NCBI RefSeq assembly: GCF_038002225.1
Contig: NZ_JBBOCA010000001.1
Coordinates: 6,696,001 to 6,760,000 of the forward strand
Direction of reading: 5' to 3'
Origin: Paenibacillus sp. FSL R7-0204
Lineage (GTDB): Bacteria; Bacillota; Bacilli; Paenibacillales; Paenibacillaceae
Length of the DNA: 64,000 nt
Below are positions 34,662 through 43,048 of the stretch, one piece after another. A program made the position numbers and the translations under genes. The notes below the pieces were generated by a model. The model did no database searches. It was not told the origin of the DNA and worked only from the letters and a program-made list of their open reading frames with translations. Within the stretch, counting starts at the first letter, position 1; the number at the start of each line of letters is the position of its first letter.

Positions 34662-36035
34662 CTACGAAATGAACTGATGGAGCGCTATATCCTCCCAGTC
34701 CAGGGTAATACGGATATTGTCTTCCTCTACCAGCTCCGACCCCGTCTGCACCTCAATAAACTCCACATCGGTAAGAGCAAGAATGGCATGCTTGGTCCCT
34801 TCCGGTATCCGCACCACATCTCCCGCCTTCACCGTATGCATCTTCTCATTGATGACAATGCTGGCTTCACCGCTGACGAAGGTCCAGATTTCACTGCGTT
34901 TGTGATGCAGCTGATAGCTTATATTTTTGCCCTCATTGATGAAGATCCGCTTGGTCAGCACCTCGTTGCCTTCTTCATATTTCACATAATCGATTACCTT
35001 GTAGTGGCCCCAGCGGCGTTCCTCGTACATCGGTCTTTGTTCAAAAGTCTTCAGCACTTCCTTGATCCGCGGACTCTCGGTCTTGTGCGTCACCAGAATG
35101 CCGTCCGGGCTGGCAGCGATAATCAGATCCTTCGCCCCGATCACAGTAATCGGAATATCCAGCTCGTTAATGAGGCAGGTGCCCTCGGAGTCAGCGGTGA
35201 TAAAACCCTTGCCGACATGGTTGCTGGTCATTTCCTCGGTCAGGGTGTTCCAGGTGCCCAGGTCCTTCCAGAATCCGGCGTACGGCTGCACGACGATGTT
35301 CTCTTCTTTCTCCACTACTTCGTAATCGAAGCTGATGGAAGACAGCAGCTTATACTGCTTCTGCAGCTCCTCATAATTAAGCGGAAGCCCTTTGCGCTGC
35401 AGGATATCCAGCAGGTAACCCAGACGGAAGGCGAACACCCCGCAGTTCCAGAGAGCGCCCTGGCTGATCAGTTCCTCGGCCTGCACACGGTCCGGCTTCT
35501 CCTGGAAGTGGCTGACCTGCAGATAACCATTCGCTCCCGCATCTGCGCCCGTTGGAATAATGTAGCCGTATTTCTCCGACGCATGCTCGGGAACTACGCC
35601 AATCAGCGCCAGGTTCGCTCCGCTCACCAGCATGGTGTTCTCCAGCTGCAGCACCGTTTCGAAAAAGGAGGATTCCACGTATGGGTCCACCGGCAGAATC
35701 GCTACGGTTTCGCTTGGGGACACCCCCGCGATAGAATACAGATAGGCCGCCGTCAGCGCAATGGCCGGGAAGGTATCCCGCCGCTCCGGCTCCACGATGA
35801 TCGGCACCTCGCTGCCGAGCTGGCTCTGAATCATCTCCACCTGGCTGCGTCCGGTCGCCAGATAAGAGGACCCTGCCATGCCGTTCTCTTCCAGTTGTCT
35901 CCATACCCGTTGTACCATTGATTCCGGTTCACCTGCCGGACTTGCCAGTACCTTCAGAAATTGCTTGGAGCGTGAATCATTGGACAACGGCCAGAGCCGC
36001 TTGCCGGAGCCGCCTGATAGAAGTACTAGTTTCAT
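34662..36035 (-). CDS. manC: Mannose-1-phosphate guanylyltransferase / type II mannose-6-phosphate isomerase
   Basis: Makes GDP-mannose from mannose-1-phosphate and GTP; the C-terminal domain resembles type II phosphomannose isomerase. Start at 36035 (MKLVLLSGGSGKRLWPLS) after GGAGGG. 457 residues: nucleotidyltransferase domain (GGSGKRLWPLS at 7-17, ILPVDPYVE, FQEKPD, WNCGVFAFR), then a C-terminal cupin (SYQLHHKRSEIWTFVSGEA, AGDVVRIPEGTKHAI). Supplies mannose to the exopolysaccharide. Separated from the ugd gene by an unusual 1-kb repeat-filled gap. Confidence 0.93.
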   Translation of the reverse strand: MKLVLLSGGSGKRLWPLSNDSRSKQFLKVLASPAGEPESMVQRVWRQLEENGMAGSSYLATGRSQVEMIQSQLGSEVPIIVEPERRDTFPAIALTAAYLYSIAGVSPSETVAILPVDPYVESSFFETVLQLENTMLVSGANLALIGVVPEHASEKYGYIIPTGADAGANGYLQVSHFQEKPDRVQAEELISQGALWNCGVFAFRLGYLLDILQRKGLPLNYEELQKQYKLLSSISFDYEVVEKEENIVVQPYAGFWKDLGTWNTLTEEMTSNHVGKGFITADSEGTCLINELDIPITVIGAKDLIIAASPDGILVTHKTESPRIKEVLKTFEQRPMYEERRWGHYKVIDYVKYEEGNEVLTKRIFINEGKNISYQLHHKRSEIWTFVSGEASIVINEKMHTVKAGDVVRIPEGTKHAILALTDVEFIEVQTGSELVEEDNIRITLDWEDIALHQFIS

Positions 36036-36098
36036 AGTGAACCCTCCATATCGTATTGTTATTGGGTATTTCTTGTTGCGTCTGTGTGGTAAAAACCC

Positions 36099-36260
36099 GC
36101 CTGTTATGAGGGTCGCTGCAAGGAATTTTGGGCTTACGGCCGCTGTTGTCTCCAGATGTTGTTGATTATATTGCTTGCAGCAGATAACATCCGGAGACAA
36201 AGGCGGACACTAACGCTCCTACAGCTCCAAAATTCCTCTCCGCTCCATTTCATAACAGGC
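36099..36260. repeat. Dispersed long palindrome, copy 1
   Basis: Nested inverted arms: GCCTGTTATGA/TCATAACAGGC (outermost), GGAATTTTGG/CCAAAATTCC, then GTCTCC-A-GATGTT/AACATC-C-GGAGAC around a 25-nt centre. The segment GGCGGACACTAACGCTCC plus TACAGCTCC recurs in copy 2 at 42.9 kb. Lies upstream of manC. Confidence 0.85.
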
Positions 36261-36600
36261 TTGTGCTTTTATATCCGCTTCGCCCACAGGCGAAGCTCCC
36301 GGCTAAAGATCCGATATTGCCGCTTGTTGTAGCGGCAAGGGGGGGCCAGGTGCCGCGCTATGCTTGCGGCAGCAGCAGTTGAAACCCTGGTTGCCGCCAG
36401 CCTGCCTTCACGACAGTTGAATCCCTGGTTGCCGCCTACTGTTGCGGCGGAGAAAGATTCAAAAGCTCAAAGACTCTTAAGTGCCGCTTGTTCCAAGGCG
36501 TCGCCGCTGACCTAGCGGCTGGAGAAAGCAAGAATTCCAAGACAATGGAATTCAAAACTCTTGTGCCAAGGGCTTGCCGCACAAGTTCGCGGCGGCAGAA
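36261..36600. other. Hairpin-rich non-coding stretch
   Basis: No supported gene. It holds several short perfect hairpins (CTTCGCC/GGCGAAG, TTGCCGCT/AGCGGCAA, GCCGCT/AGCGGC, GAATTCC/GGAATTC) and a 38-bp-spaced direct repeat of CAGTTGAA.CCCTGGTTGC (about 36376 and 36414). Together with the flanking palindrome and 51-bp array it fills the 1037-bp gap between manC and ugd. Confidence 0.6.
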
Positions 36601-37014
36601 GCTGGTTAGTTTAAATACAGGGCACTTGTGCTCTTCATTTACTCCATTCGGCCCGCATCCGATAAATCAAGGGTACTTATACTCTTCATTTCACCACGCA
36701 GCCCACTTTCGGCGTGTTCAAGGGGATTTATCCCCTTCATTTCTGCTTCCAGCCAACTTCCGGCGCATTTAATGGGATTTATCCCTCTCATTTCGCCGTC
36801 CAGCCCACCTTAGGCGCATTCAATGGGATTTATCCCTCTCTTTCCGCCGTCCAGCCCACTTTCGGCGCATTCAAGGGGATTTATCCCTTTCATTTCACCG
36901 CGTAGCCCACTTTAGGCGTATTCAATGGGATTTACCCCTCTCTTTCCGCCGTCCAGCCCACTTTCGGCGCGTTCAAGGGGATTTATCCCCTTCATTTCAC
37001 CGCGCAGCTGATCC
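36600..37014. repeat. 51-bp-period tandem repeat, locus B (8 units)
   Basis: The core (GGGATTTA or variant) occurs at 36620, 36671, 36723, 36774, 36825, 36876, 36927 and 36978: spacing 51 throughout with one 52. Each unit has one small hairpin at the core whose arms change together (GGCAC/GTGCT, GGTAC/ATACT, GGGGAT/ATCCCC) and a second one (CACGC/GCGTG or CGCCG/CGGCG) around AGCCCACTTT. Confidence 0.9.
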
Positions 37015-37072
37015 GGCGCGGCGCCTCCAGAAAAGGCTGACTCGCCGTGGATCGCTGCCCTTGACCGCCGGC

Positions 37073-38413
37073 CTAGACCGCGCCAGCCACGCTGGCGGAG
37101 AATCCGCTAAGCCCGCCCATCTGCGGGCGGCCGACAGAGATGTACTCGAGGCCGGTGCCTTCGATCTGCTCTTTGCTATAGACATTGCGGCCGTCGATCA
37201 GCACCTGGCGGCGCATGGTTCCCGCAAGCGCGTGCAGATTGATCTCCTTGAACTGGCTCCAGTCGGTCAGCAGGCAGACGGCATCGCTGCCCTCTGCTGC
37301 CTCTTCGGCCAGTCCGCACCAGCGGAGCTGCGGATGATCGTATTCCTTGCGGAAGTTCTCGGCGGCGATGGGATCGTACAGCTTCACGATGGCGCCCTCG
37401 GCGACCAGCGCCTCGACGATCTCACGGGCCGGGGCCTCGCGGACATCATCGGTATTGGGCTTGAAGGCAAGCCCCCAGATGCCGATAACCGCACCGCGCA
37501 GACTGCCGAGCGATTCATGGAGCTTGGAGATAATCATGAAGCGCTGGCCTTTATTGACTTCAACGACAGATTTGAGCAGCTTGAACTCATAATCCACGTT
37601 ACCGGCAATCTGGATCAGCGCATTGGTGTCCTTCGGGAAGCAGGAGCCGCCATAACCGATACCGGCCTGCAGGAAGGTCGAACCGATTCTCTGGTCCATC
37701 CCCATGCCGCCTGCGACTTCGGTGACATCCGCTCCTACCTTTTCGCAAATGTTGGCAATCTCATTAATGAAGGAGATCTTCGTCGCCAGAAAAGCATTCG
37801 AGGCATATTTGATCATCTCGGCGCTGCGGATATCCGTGACGAATACATTCTCTGTGAAGCCCTTATGCAGCTCGCGCATGGTCGGCTCAAGTGCCTGATT
37901 ATCAAGTCCGATCACGATCCGGTCGGGATGAAGCGTGTCGCGGATGGCAGAGCCTTCACGGAGGAATTCAGGCGCAGAGACGATATCGAAGGGATGATTC
38001 GTGAGGGAGGAGATCAGCTGGCGGATACGCTCATTGGTGCCAACAGGGACGGTCGACTTGGTCATAATAATCTTATAGCCTTCCATCGCCTGCGCAATCT
38101 CGGCAGCCGCTCCTTCGATATATCTCAGGTCGGCTTCGCCGCCCGGCAGAGAGGGTGTACCCACGGCAAGAATGACGATATCGGAGCGGCGGACCGACTC
38201 CTGAAGATCGGATGAGAAGCTCAGCCGGCCCTCACGCAGATTCATTTCGATCAGGGCCTCAATGCCCGGCTCATAGATGGGAGATTCCATCCGGTTCAGC
38301 TTACTGATTTTCTCCTCATCCTTATCCACACAGATGACATGATTTCCATTTAGGGTAAAGCATACGCCTGATACAAGTCCTACATAGCCGGTACCAATCA
38401 CTGCGAGTTTCAT
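37073..38413 (-). CDS. ugd: UDP-glucose 6-dehydrogenase
   Basis: Oxidises UDP-glucose to UDP-glucuronate with NAD+. 446 residues, usual length. N-terminal Rossmann motif GTGYVGLVSG (7-16), the central helix, catalytic Cys in GYGGSCFPKDT (near 258-262), and C-terminal UDP-binding domain (GLAFKPNTDDVREAPA, DGRNVY). GGAGG precedes the ATG. With GalU in the same cluster it provides a glucuronate donor, making an acidic exopolysaccharide likely. Four bases separate it from the upstream glycosyltransferase gene. Confidence 0.95.
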   Translation of the reverse strand: MKLAVIGTGYVGLVSGVCFTLNGNHVICVDKDEEKISKLNRMESPIYEPGIEALIEMNLREGRLSFSSDLQESVRRSDIVILAVGTPSLPGGEADLRYIEGAAAEIAQAMEGYKIIMTKSTVPVGTNERIRQLISSLTNHPFDIVSAPEFLREGSAIRDTLHPDRIVIGLDNQALEPTMRELHKGFTENVFVTDIRSAEMIKYASNAFLATKISFINEIANICEKVGADVTEVAGGMGMDQRIGSTFLQAGIGYGGSCFPKDTNALIQIAGNVDYEFKLLKSVVEVNKGQRFMIISKLHESLGSLRGAVIGIWGLAFKPNTDDVREAPAREIVEALVAEGAIVKLYDPIAAENFRKEYDHPQLRWCGLAEEAAEGSDAVCLLTDWSQFKEINLHALAGTMRRQVLIDGRNVYSKEQIEGTGLEYISVGRPQMGGLSGFSASVAGAV

Positions 38414-38417
38414 ACTT

Positions 38418-39518
38418 TCATCCTCCTTTTAGGAAATTGACGTAGGCCTGTTCCACATACTGCTTGAACTGAACCATAAACGCCTGCTCATCGAATTTGC
38501 GTGCATGGCCCATAATCTGGTCGATATCCCACGCATAGGACTCCACCTCATCAATGGCCTTAAGCAAATCATCAACTTCCTGGTGCTGGAAAAACACGCC
38601 GTTAACGTATGGAATAATCGTGTCCAGCGCTCCCCCGGCCTGATAAGCGATGACCGGTCTTCCAGCAGCATTCGCCTCCAGCGGCGTGATGCCGAAATCC
38701 TCTTCCCCCGGGAAAACAAACGCCCGGCACTGGGACATCAGCCCTGTAACTTCCTCATCCTCCAGCCGGCCCAGAAACGATACATTCCCCTTGGCCATGC
38801 CTTCCAGACGCTTACGGTCCGGTCCGTCCCCGACAATATACAGCTTAAGCCCGTTACGGTTGAATGCCTCCACCGCCAGATCGATCCGCTTGTAGGAGAC
38901 CAGCCGCGAGACAATCAGATAATAATCGCCAATGCTCGGAGAGCTGGTGAAGCGGGCCGTATTGATCGGCGGGAAAATCACATCGGAATCCCGGTGGTAA
39001 TAATTCTGAATCCGCGTCTTCACGACTGAGGAGTTGGCGACGAACTGGTTTACATTTTTGGAGGTGCGCTGATCCCAGTTCTTGAGCCGCTGCATATACA
39101 CCTTGAGCAGTCTTTTGAACAGCCCGGAATTCGATTGCCGCTCCATGTACGTGTCATAGTCCCAGGCGAAGCGCATCGGCGTATGACAGTAGCACAGATG
39201 GAAGGTGGACTCGGGCACCTGAATGCTTTTCATAAAAGCACTGCTGGAGCTAAGAACGATATCATACCCGCTGAAGTCCAAATCGCGGACAGCCATGGGG
39301 TAGAGCGGGAGCACCCCTTTGAAGTTACGCTTCACTCCCGGAATCTTCTGCAGCCAGGAGGCCCGGATATCGGCATCTTTGAGGTTATCGGTCAGGCGGC
39401 TTCCGTTAAAAACCGTTGTGAAGATCGGAGCCTCCGGGTACATGTGATGAAAAACCTCCACCACCCGTTCCGCCCCGCCCATCTGGATTAAATAATCGTG
39501 CGCTATCGCAATTTTCAT
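38418..39518 (-). CDS. GT4-family glycosyltransferase
   Basis: Cytoplasmic or membrane-associated sugar transferase for repeat-unit assembly. Start at 39518 (MKIAIAHDYLIQMGGAERVV) after GAGGAT. 366 residues, GT-B fold: N-terminal acceptor-side motif GGAERVVEVFHHMYPEA, C-terminal donor domain with GDGPDRKRLEGMA and the EX7E-like FGITPLEANAAGRPVIAYQ. The donor sugar cannot be told; the related WbaZ-type enzymes use GDP-mannose, which ManC would supply. Confidence 0.88.
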   Translation of the reverse strand: MKIAIAHDYLIQMGGAERVVEVFHHMYPEAPIFTTVFNGSRLTDNLKDADIRASWLQKIPGVKRNFKGVLPLYPMAVRDLDFSGYDIVLSSSSAFMKSIQVPESTFHLCYCHTPMRFAWDYDTYMERQSNSGLFKRLLKVYMQRLKNWDQRTSKNVNQFVANSSVVKTRIQNYYHRDSDVIFPPINTARFTSSPSIGDYYLIVSRLVSYKRIDLAVEAFNRNGLKLYIVGDGPDRKRLEGMAKGNVSFLGRLEDEEVTGLMSQCRAFVFPGEEDFGITPLEANAAGRPVIAYQAGGALDTIIPYVNGVFFQHQEVDDLLKAIDEVESYAWDIDQIMGHARKFDEQAFMVQFKQYVEQAYVNFLKGG

Positions 39519-39619
39519 GTGAATCATCCTCAAAGTTTTATGGAGCAGCATCATTAAGCAGTACACGCATGGCTAGAGACAGATATGATGCAAGCCTTAA
39601 GCATTATGGAGCGGGAAGG

Positions 39620-40759
39620 TCAGGTAACTGCCAGCAGACCTTTGTAGTAAGCGACAATATCCTTGACCGTGTTCTCGATGACAAAATGCTCTTTCACCCG
39701 TCTCATTCCATTGTCCGCCATCCGTCTACGCTCTTCGGGATGGTTCAGCATCCAGGTGATGGAGTCTGCAAGTACAGTAGCATCTCCCGGCTGGATCAGC
39801 AGTCCTGTCTCACCAGGAACCACGATCTCCACCGGTCCGCCTTCATTGGAGGCAATCACCGGCAGTCCGGCTGCCATGCCTTCGACGATGACCTGGCCGA
39901 ACGGCTCAGGGGTAATCGACGTATGGATCAACAGATCCGCTTGGTTCATGAGTCCTTGTATATCATCTACATGACCCAGCAGGCTGACATTGGTGATATC
40001 CCCCTGCTGCATCTGCGCAATTAATTCCTGCTTGTATTCTTCCTCTCCGAACAGAGCGTCACCGGCCAGCCAGAACTTCACGCGGCTGTCGTGCTTGAAG
40101 GCCTTGGCCGCTTCCAGCACAATATGCTGGCCTTTCCAGTGGGCAAGCCGTCCGACCAGCAGGACGTTGAAGTCCTTCTGATCCCGCTTGCCGATCCCTT
40201 CTCCGATCGCCTTGGCGAAGGCCGAGTAGACGACCAGCGTCTTCTTCGAGCGCGGCAGCTCCAGCGCATTCAGCGTGGAGTGGGAATTGGCAATGACCCC
40301 GTTCGGCAGCAGGCGTGACAGCAGCCGGATCGCCTTGGCGACAACCGGCTTCAGATAAGGCGCCCCGATGTGGTCCCGGATGTGCCAGATCAGCGGCACG
40401 CCCGCTTTTTTGGCAGCGACGGCTCCGTAAAAGGCTGATTTCAGGGAATTGGTATGCACACAATCCACCTTCTCTTCCTTCAGCAGCGGAGCCAGCCCCC
40501 GGCCATAAGCCAGCAGCTTCATCGCAGCCGCCGGAGCCCCGAGGTTCACCGCATTGCGGCCGCGGCTGCGGATGCTCTCATCCAGCGGGATAATGCGGAC
40601 GTCGATGCCTTTCTCCCGAAGGCGTTCAGCCAGCGTCCCTTCCTCCGCCAGAATCACCAGCGGTTCAATCTGCTCACCGATGTTGGTGAGGATGTTGAAC
40701 AGGGCGACCTCGCCTCCGCTCCATTTGGCGGTGTGGTCGATATAAGCGACTTTGATCAT
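39620..40759 (-). CDS. GT4-family glycosyltransferase
   Basis: 379 residues, GT-B fold: AKWSGGEVALFNILTNI at the N-terminus, IVHTNSLKSAFYGAVAA-like central part, donor domain with LVGRLAHWKGQHIVLEAAKA and EPFGQVIVEGMAAGLPVIAS (catalytic Glu pair). The ATG overlaps the stop of the upstream glycosyltransferase gene (ATGA), so the two are translationally coupled. Role in the EPS repeat unit is inferred from the cluster. Confidence 0.88.
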   Translation of the reverse strand: MIKVAYIDHTAKWSGGEVALFNILTNIGEQIEPLVILAEEGTLAERLREKGIDVRIIPLDESIRSRGRNAVNLGAPAAAMKLLAYGRGLAPLLKEEKVDCVHTNSLKSAFYGAVAAKKAGVPLIWHIRDHIGAPYLKPVVAKAIRLLSRLLPNGVIANSHSTLNALELPRSKKTLVVYSAFAKAIGEGIGKRDQKDFNVLLVGRLAHWKGQHIVLEAAKAFKHDSRVKFWLAGDALFGEEEYKQELIAQMQQGDITNVSLLGHVDDIQGLMNQADLLIHTSITPEPFGQVIVEGMAAGLPVIASNEGGPVEIVVPGETGLLIQPGDATVLADSITWMLNHPEERRRMADNGMRRVKEHFVIENTVKDIVAYYKGLLAVT

Positions 40760-41946
40760 CCTACGCTCACACCCTTTCCCAAGGTTTCGAGGAATACAGA
40801 CTCAATCTTGTCGCCCACATGCTGCCAGGTGTACTTCTCCAGCACGTGATTCCGGCATTCGTCCCGGCCCGGCAGCAGCTTGCGGTTGCTCAGCATATGA
40901 ATCATGCCTTCCGCCATATCTTCGCTAGCCGCACTCTTGAACAGCAGCTCCGGGCGGAAGCCCTGGAGGATCTCCTTGTTGCCGCCGACCGGCGTAGCCA
41001 TCACCGGCAGCCCTGAAGCCAAAGCCTCAACGGTGATCAGGCCGAAGCCTTCCAGCGCCTGGGAAGGAACAACGAACATATCTGCTGCCTGATAATAGGA
41101 GGCCAACTCATGATCGGGAATGTAGCCGAGCAAGCGGACTTTGTTGCCCAGCCCGTAATCGGCTATTTTCTCTTCCAGCTCTCCGCGCAGCGGGCCCTTG
41201 CCCCCGATCAGCAGAATCGCGTTCGGGAACCGCTCCGCCACCTGCTTCCAGGCTTCCAGCAGCTGCAGCAGCCCCATCCGGTTCATCAATCTGCGGACTG
41301 TCAGGACCGTTGTTGCGCCTTCCGGCAGATTCAGCGTCCGGCGGACCGCCAGCCGGTTCGGGGCGGGTGTGAACCGCTCGACATTCGCCGCTCCCGGAAT
41401 GACGGTAATCTTGTGCAGCGGTACGCCGTGCAGTTCGTGCAGCATATTGCGGAAATAATCACTGAGGACGATGAATTTGTCCGCCAGCTTGTAAGCCTTA
41501 TGTTCTATTGATTTGGCAATCGTTGTTTTGACCTTATGCTTGATGCCTTGACCTTCGATCTTCATCTCTTCGTTCCACGGACCGTGGAAGGTCATAATGA
41601 CGGGAATTCCCCGCTTCTTCGCTTCAATCGCCGGCCCGATGCCGTAAGGCGCGAAGTGGGTGTAGAGGATATCAATCCGCCCGCTGCCGTCCCCCATCAG
41701 GGAGGCCGCCTTGCGCTGGAAGGCATCCTTACGCTTCCAGATCGTCTCCTTCGGATCACCGGCATTGTGGATGATCAGTTCCTTAGGCGTCTCCGGCGTT
41801 TCTTGGCTGCAAATCAGGGCATGCACCCGGTTCCGTGAAGAGAGCTGTTCACACACGGATTTGAAATAGGTGTTCAGTCCTCCAGGCTGTAACGAGGGCC
41901 AGCTGAGGCCGGTCGTCATAATGTTGAGTCCGTCATTGTACGACAT
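40756..41946 (-). CDS. GT4-family glycosyltransferase
   Basis: Start at 41946 (MSYNDGLNIMTTGLSWPSLQ) with GGGGGAGAG upstream. About 396 residues, GT-B fold: PGGLNTYFKSVCEQL at the N-terminus and donor domain with TVRRLMNRMGLLQLLEAWKQ and ALEGFGLITVEALASGLPVM. Its start overlaps the preceding GT2 gene by 14 bp and its end overlaps the next GT4 gene by 4 bp, so it is part of a tightly packed glycosyltransferase run. Confidence 0.88.
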   Translation of the reverse strand: MSYNDGLNIMTTGLSWPSLQPGGLNTYFKSVCEQLSSRNRVHALICSQETPETPKELIIHNAGDPKETIWKRKDAFQRKAASLMGDGSGRIDILYTHFAPYGIGPAIEAKKRGIPVIMTFHGPWNEEMKIEGQGIKHKVKTTIAKSIEHKAYKLADKFIVLSDYFRNMLHELHGVPLHKITVIPGAANVERFTPAPNRLAVRRTLNLPEGATTVLTVRRLMNRMGLLQLLEAWKQVAERFPNAILLIGGKGPLRGELEEKIADYGLGNKVRLLGYIPDHELASYYQAADMFVVPSQALEGFGLITVEALASGLPVMATPVGGNKEILQGFRPELLFKSAASEDMAEGMIHMLSNRKLLPGRDECRNHVLEKYTWQHVGDKIESVFLETLGKGVSVG

Positions 41947-42787
41947 AGCTTCTCTCCCCCTTGTTCTCCTTCTCGGCCTGACCCGCTTCGTTATGCCGGG
42001 CCAGCCTGCCTGCGCTGTGCAATTCGTAATGCTTGAAGCCGACCATGAATTCATACATCACCCAGAAGACGGATACTGCGAAGCCCGAGATGCCTTTCTT
42101 GAACAGACCATGCAGGAAATACTTCTGCAGGAACCTTGCCGGCGGACGCAGCAGCAGGTGGCTCAGCTTGAACGGCTTGCCACTGGCGAATGCACTCTCT
42201 GCTTCCAGATCGGTGTATTTGTTGAACCGGGCGACATGATCGTTGATGCTGCGGAAGCCTTGATGCCACAGCGTTCCGTTCAGCTTCACCGTCCGTTCCT
42301 CGGACACCTCGGGCATTTCATGCACCAGAGAGTTGCGGATTCCGTATTCCTTGCGGTTATACAGCCGCACCAGATATTCGCCTTTATCCAGCCATTTGCC
42401 GAGGAAGTCGCCAATCCGGTACAGCGAGAACGCCACCGTAACATCGGTCAGTCCCGGCTTGCGCTCCAGGATATCCCGGGCCAGCTCCTCGCTGACCACT
42501 TCGTCGGTATCAATCAGGAAGACCCAATCATGGATGGCACGTTCCACTCCGAATTCCCTTTGCTTCGCATAACCGGGCCATGGGTTGACATACACGCGGC
42601 ATCCCAGGCTCTCGGATAGCCCTACGGTCCCGTCTTTGCTTCCCCCGTCGATTACGACCACCTCGTCGGCGAATAACCGGCAGGACTGAATCGCTTTGGA
42701 TATCCGAACTTCGTCGTCCTGGGCAATGATGACCGCCGAGATCGGGTAGCTGCCCCGGCCGCCAAGCACGCTTGTTACTGAATCCAT
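41933..42787 (-). CDS. GT2-family glycosyltransferase (WaaE/KdtX-like)
   Basis: 284 residues, GT-A fold: SAVIIAQDDEVRISKAIQSC, DEVVVIDGGSKDGTV and the DxD-like FLIDTDEVVS (near residue 93). The C-terminal hydrophobic stretch (GLFKKGISGFAVSVFWVMYE) may associate it with the membrane. Family relatives add glucose or heptose to lipid-linked acceptors. AAAGGAGG precedes the ATG. It is preceded by a 260-bp gap containing the second long palindrome. Confidence 0.87.
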   Translation of the reverse strand: MDSVTSVLGGRGSYPISAVIIAQDDEVRISKAIQSCRLFADEVVVIDGGSKDGTVGLSESLGCRVYVNPWPGYAKQREFGVERAIHDWVFLIDTDEVVSEELARDILERKPGLTDVTVAFSLYRIGDFLGKWLDKGEYLVRLYNRKEYGIRNSLVHEMPEVSEERTVKLNGTLWHQGFRSINDHVARFNKYTDLEAESAFASGKPFKLSHLLLRPPARFLQKYFLHGLFKKGISGFAVSVFWVMYEFMVGFKHYELHSAGRLARHNEAGQAEKENKGERSYVVQ

Positions 42788-42829
42788 GATAGGTATCCTC
42801 CTTTGCCTGGTAGGGTCCGGCGTGTGTCG

Positions 42830-42965
42830 TCGCTGCGAGAAAAGTTTGGGCTTCCGGCCGCTGTTGTTCTCTGATTTCCTTGATTGGACCGCTGATAGCG
42901 GGTGAAATCAGAGAACAAAGGCGGACGCTAACGCTCCTACAGCTCCAAATTTTCTCTCCGCTTCT
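42830..42965. repeat. Dispersed long palindrome, copy 2
   Basis: Shares GGGCTT.CGGCCGCTGTTGT on the left and GGCGGACGCTAACGCTCC plus TACAGCTCC on the right with copy 1 (36.1 kb). The inner stem differs in sequence but pairs perfectly over 13 bp (GTTCTCTGATTTC, 42867-42879, with GAAATCAGAGAAC, 42905-42917). Lies between the flippase gene and the GT2 gene. Confidence 0.88.
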
Positions 42966-43048
42966 CCAAACACCGTCCCTTGGTTTTTTAAGCAGATAAG
43001 GGCTCGCCTCGTGTACTCGGCTCGCCAAAACAACTAGTTACTTAACTG

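Noticed and set aside
36036-36200. N-terminal extension of ManC
   Set aside because: The frame runs through the long palindrome; GGAGGG and the conserved MKLVLLSGG start define the ATG at 36035.
36488-36905. Repeat-containing plus-strand proteins in the manC-ugd gap
   Set aside because: A 51-bp repeat is a multiple of three, so open frames propagate automatically; several frames are open, no ribosome sites are seen, and the single unit at 58.5 kb is preceded by an in-frame stop.
36600-37014. CRISPR-like array
   Set aside because: The whole 51-bp unit repeats with drift; there is no invariant repeat alternating with unrelated spacers and no cas genes.
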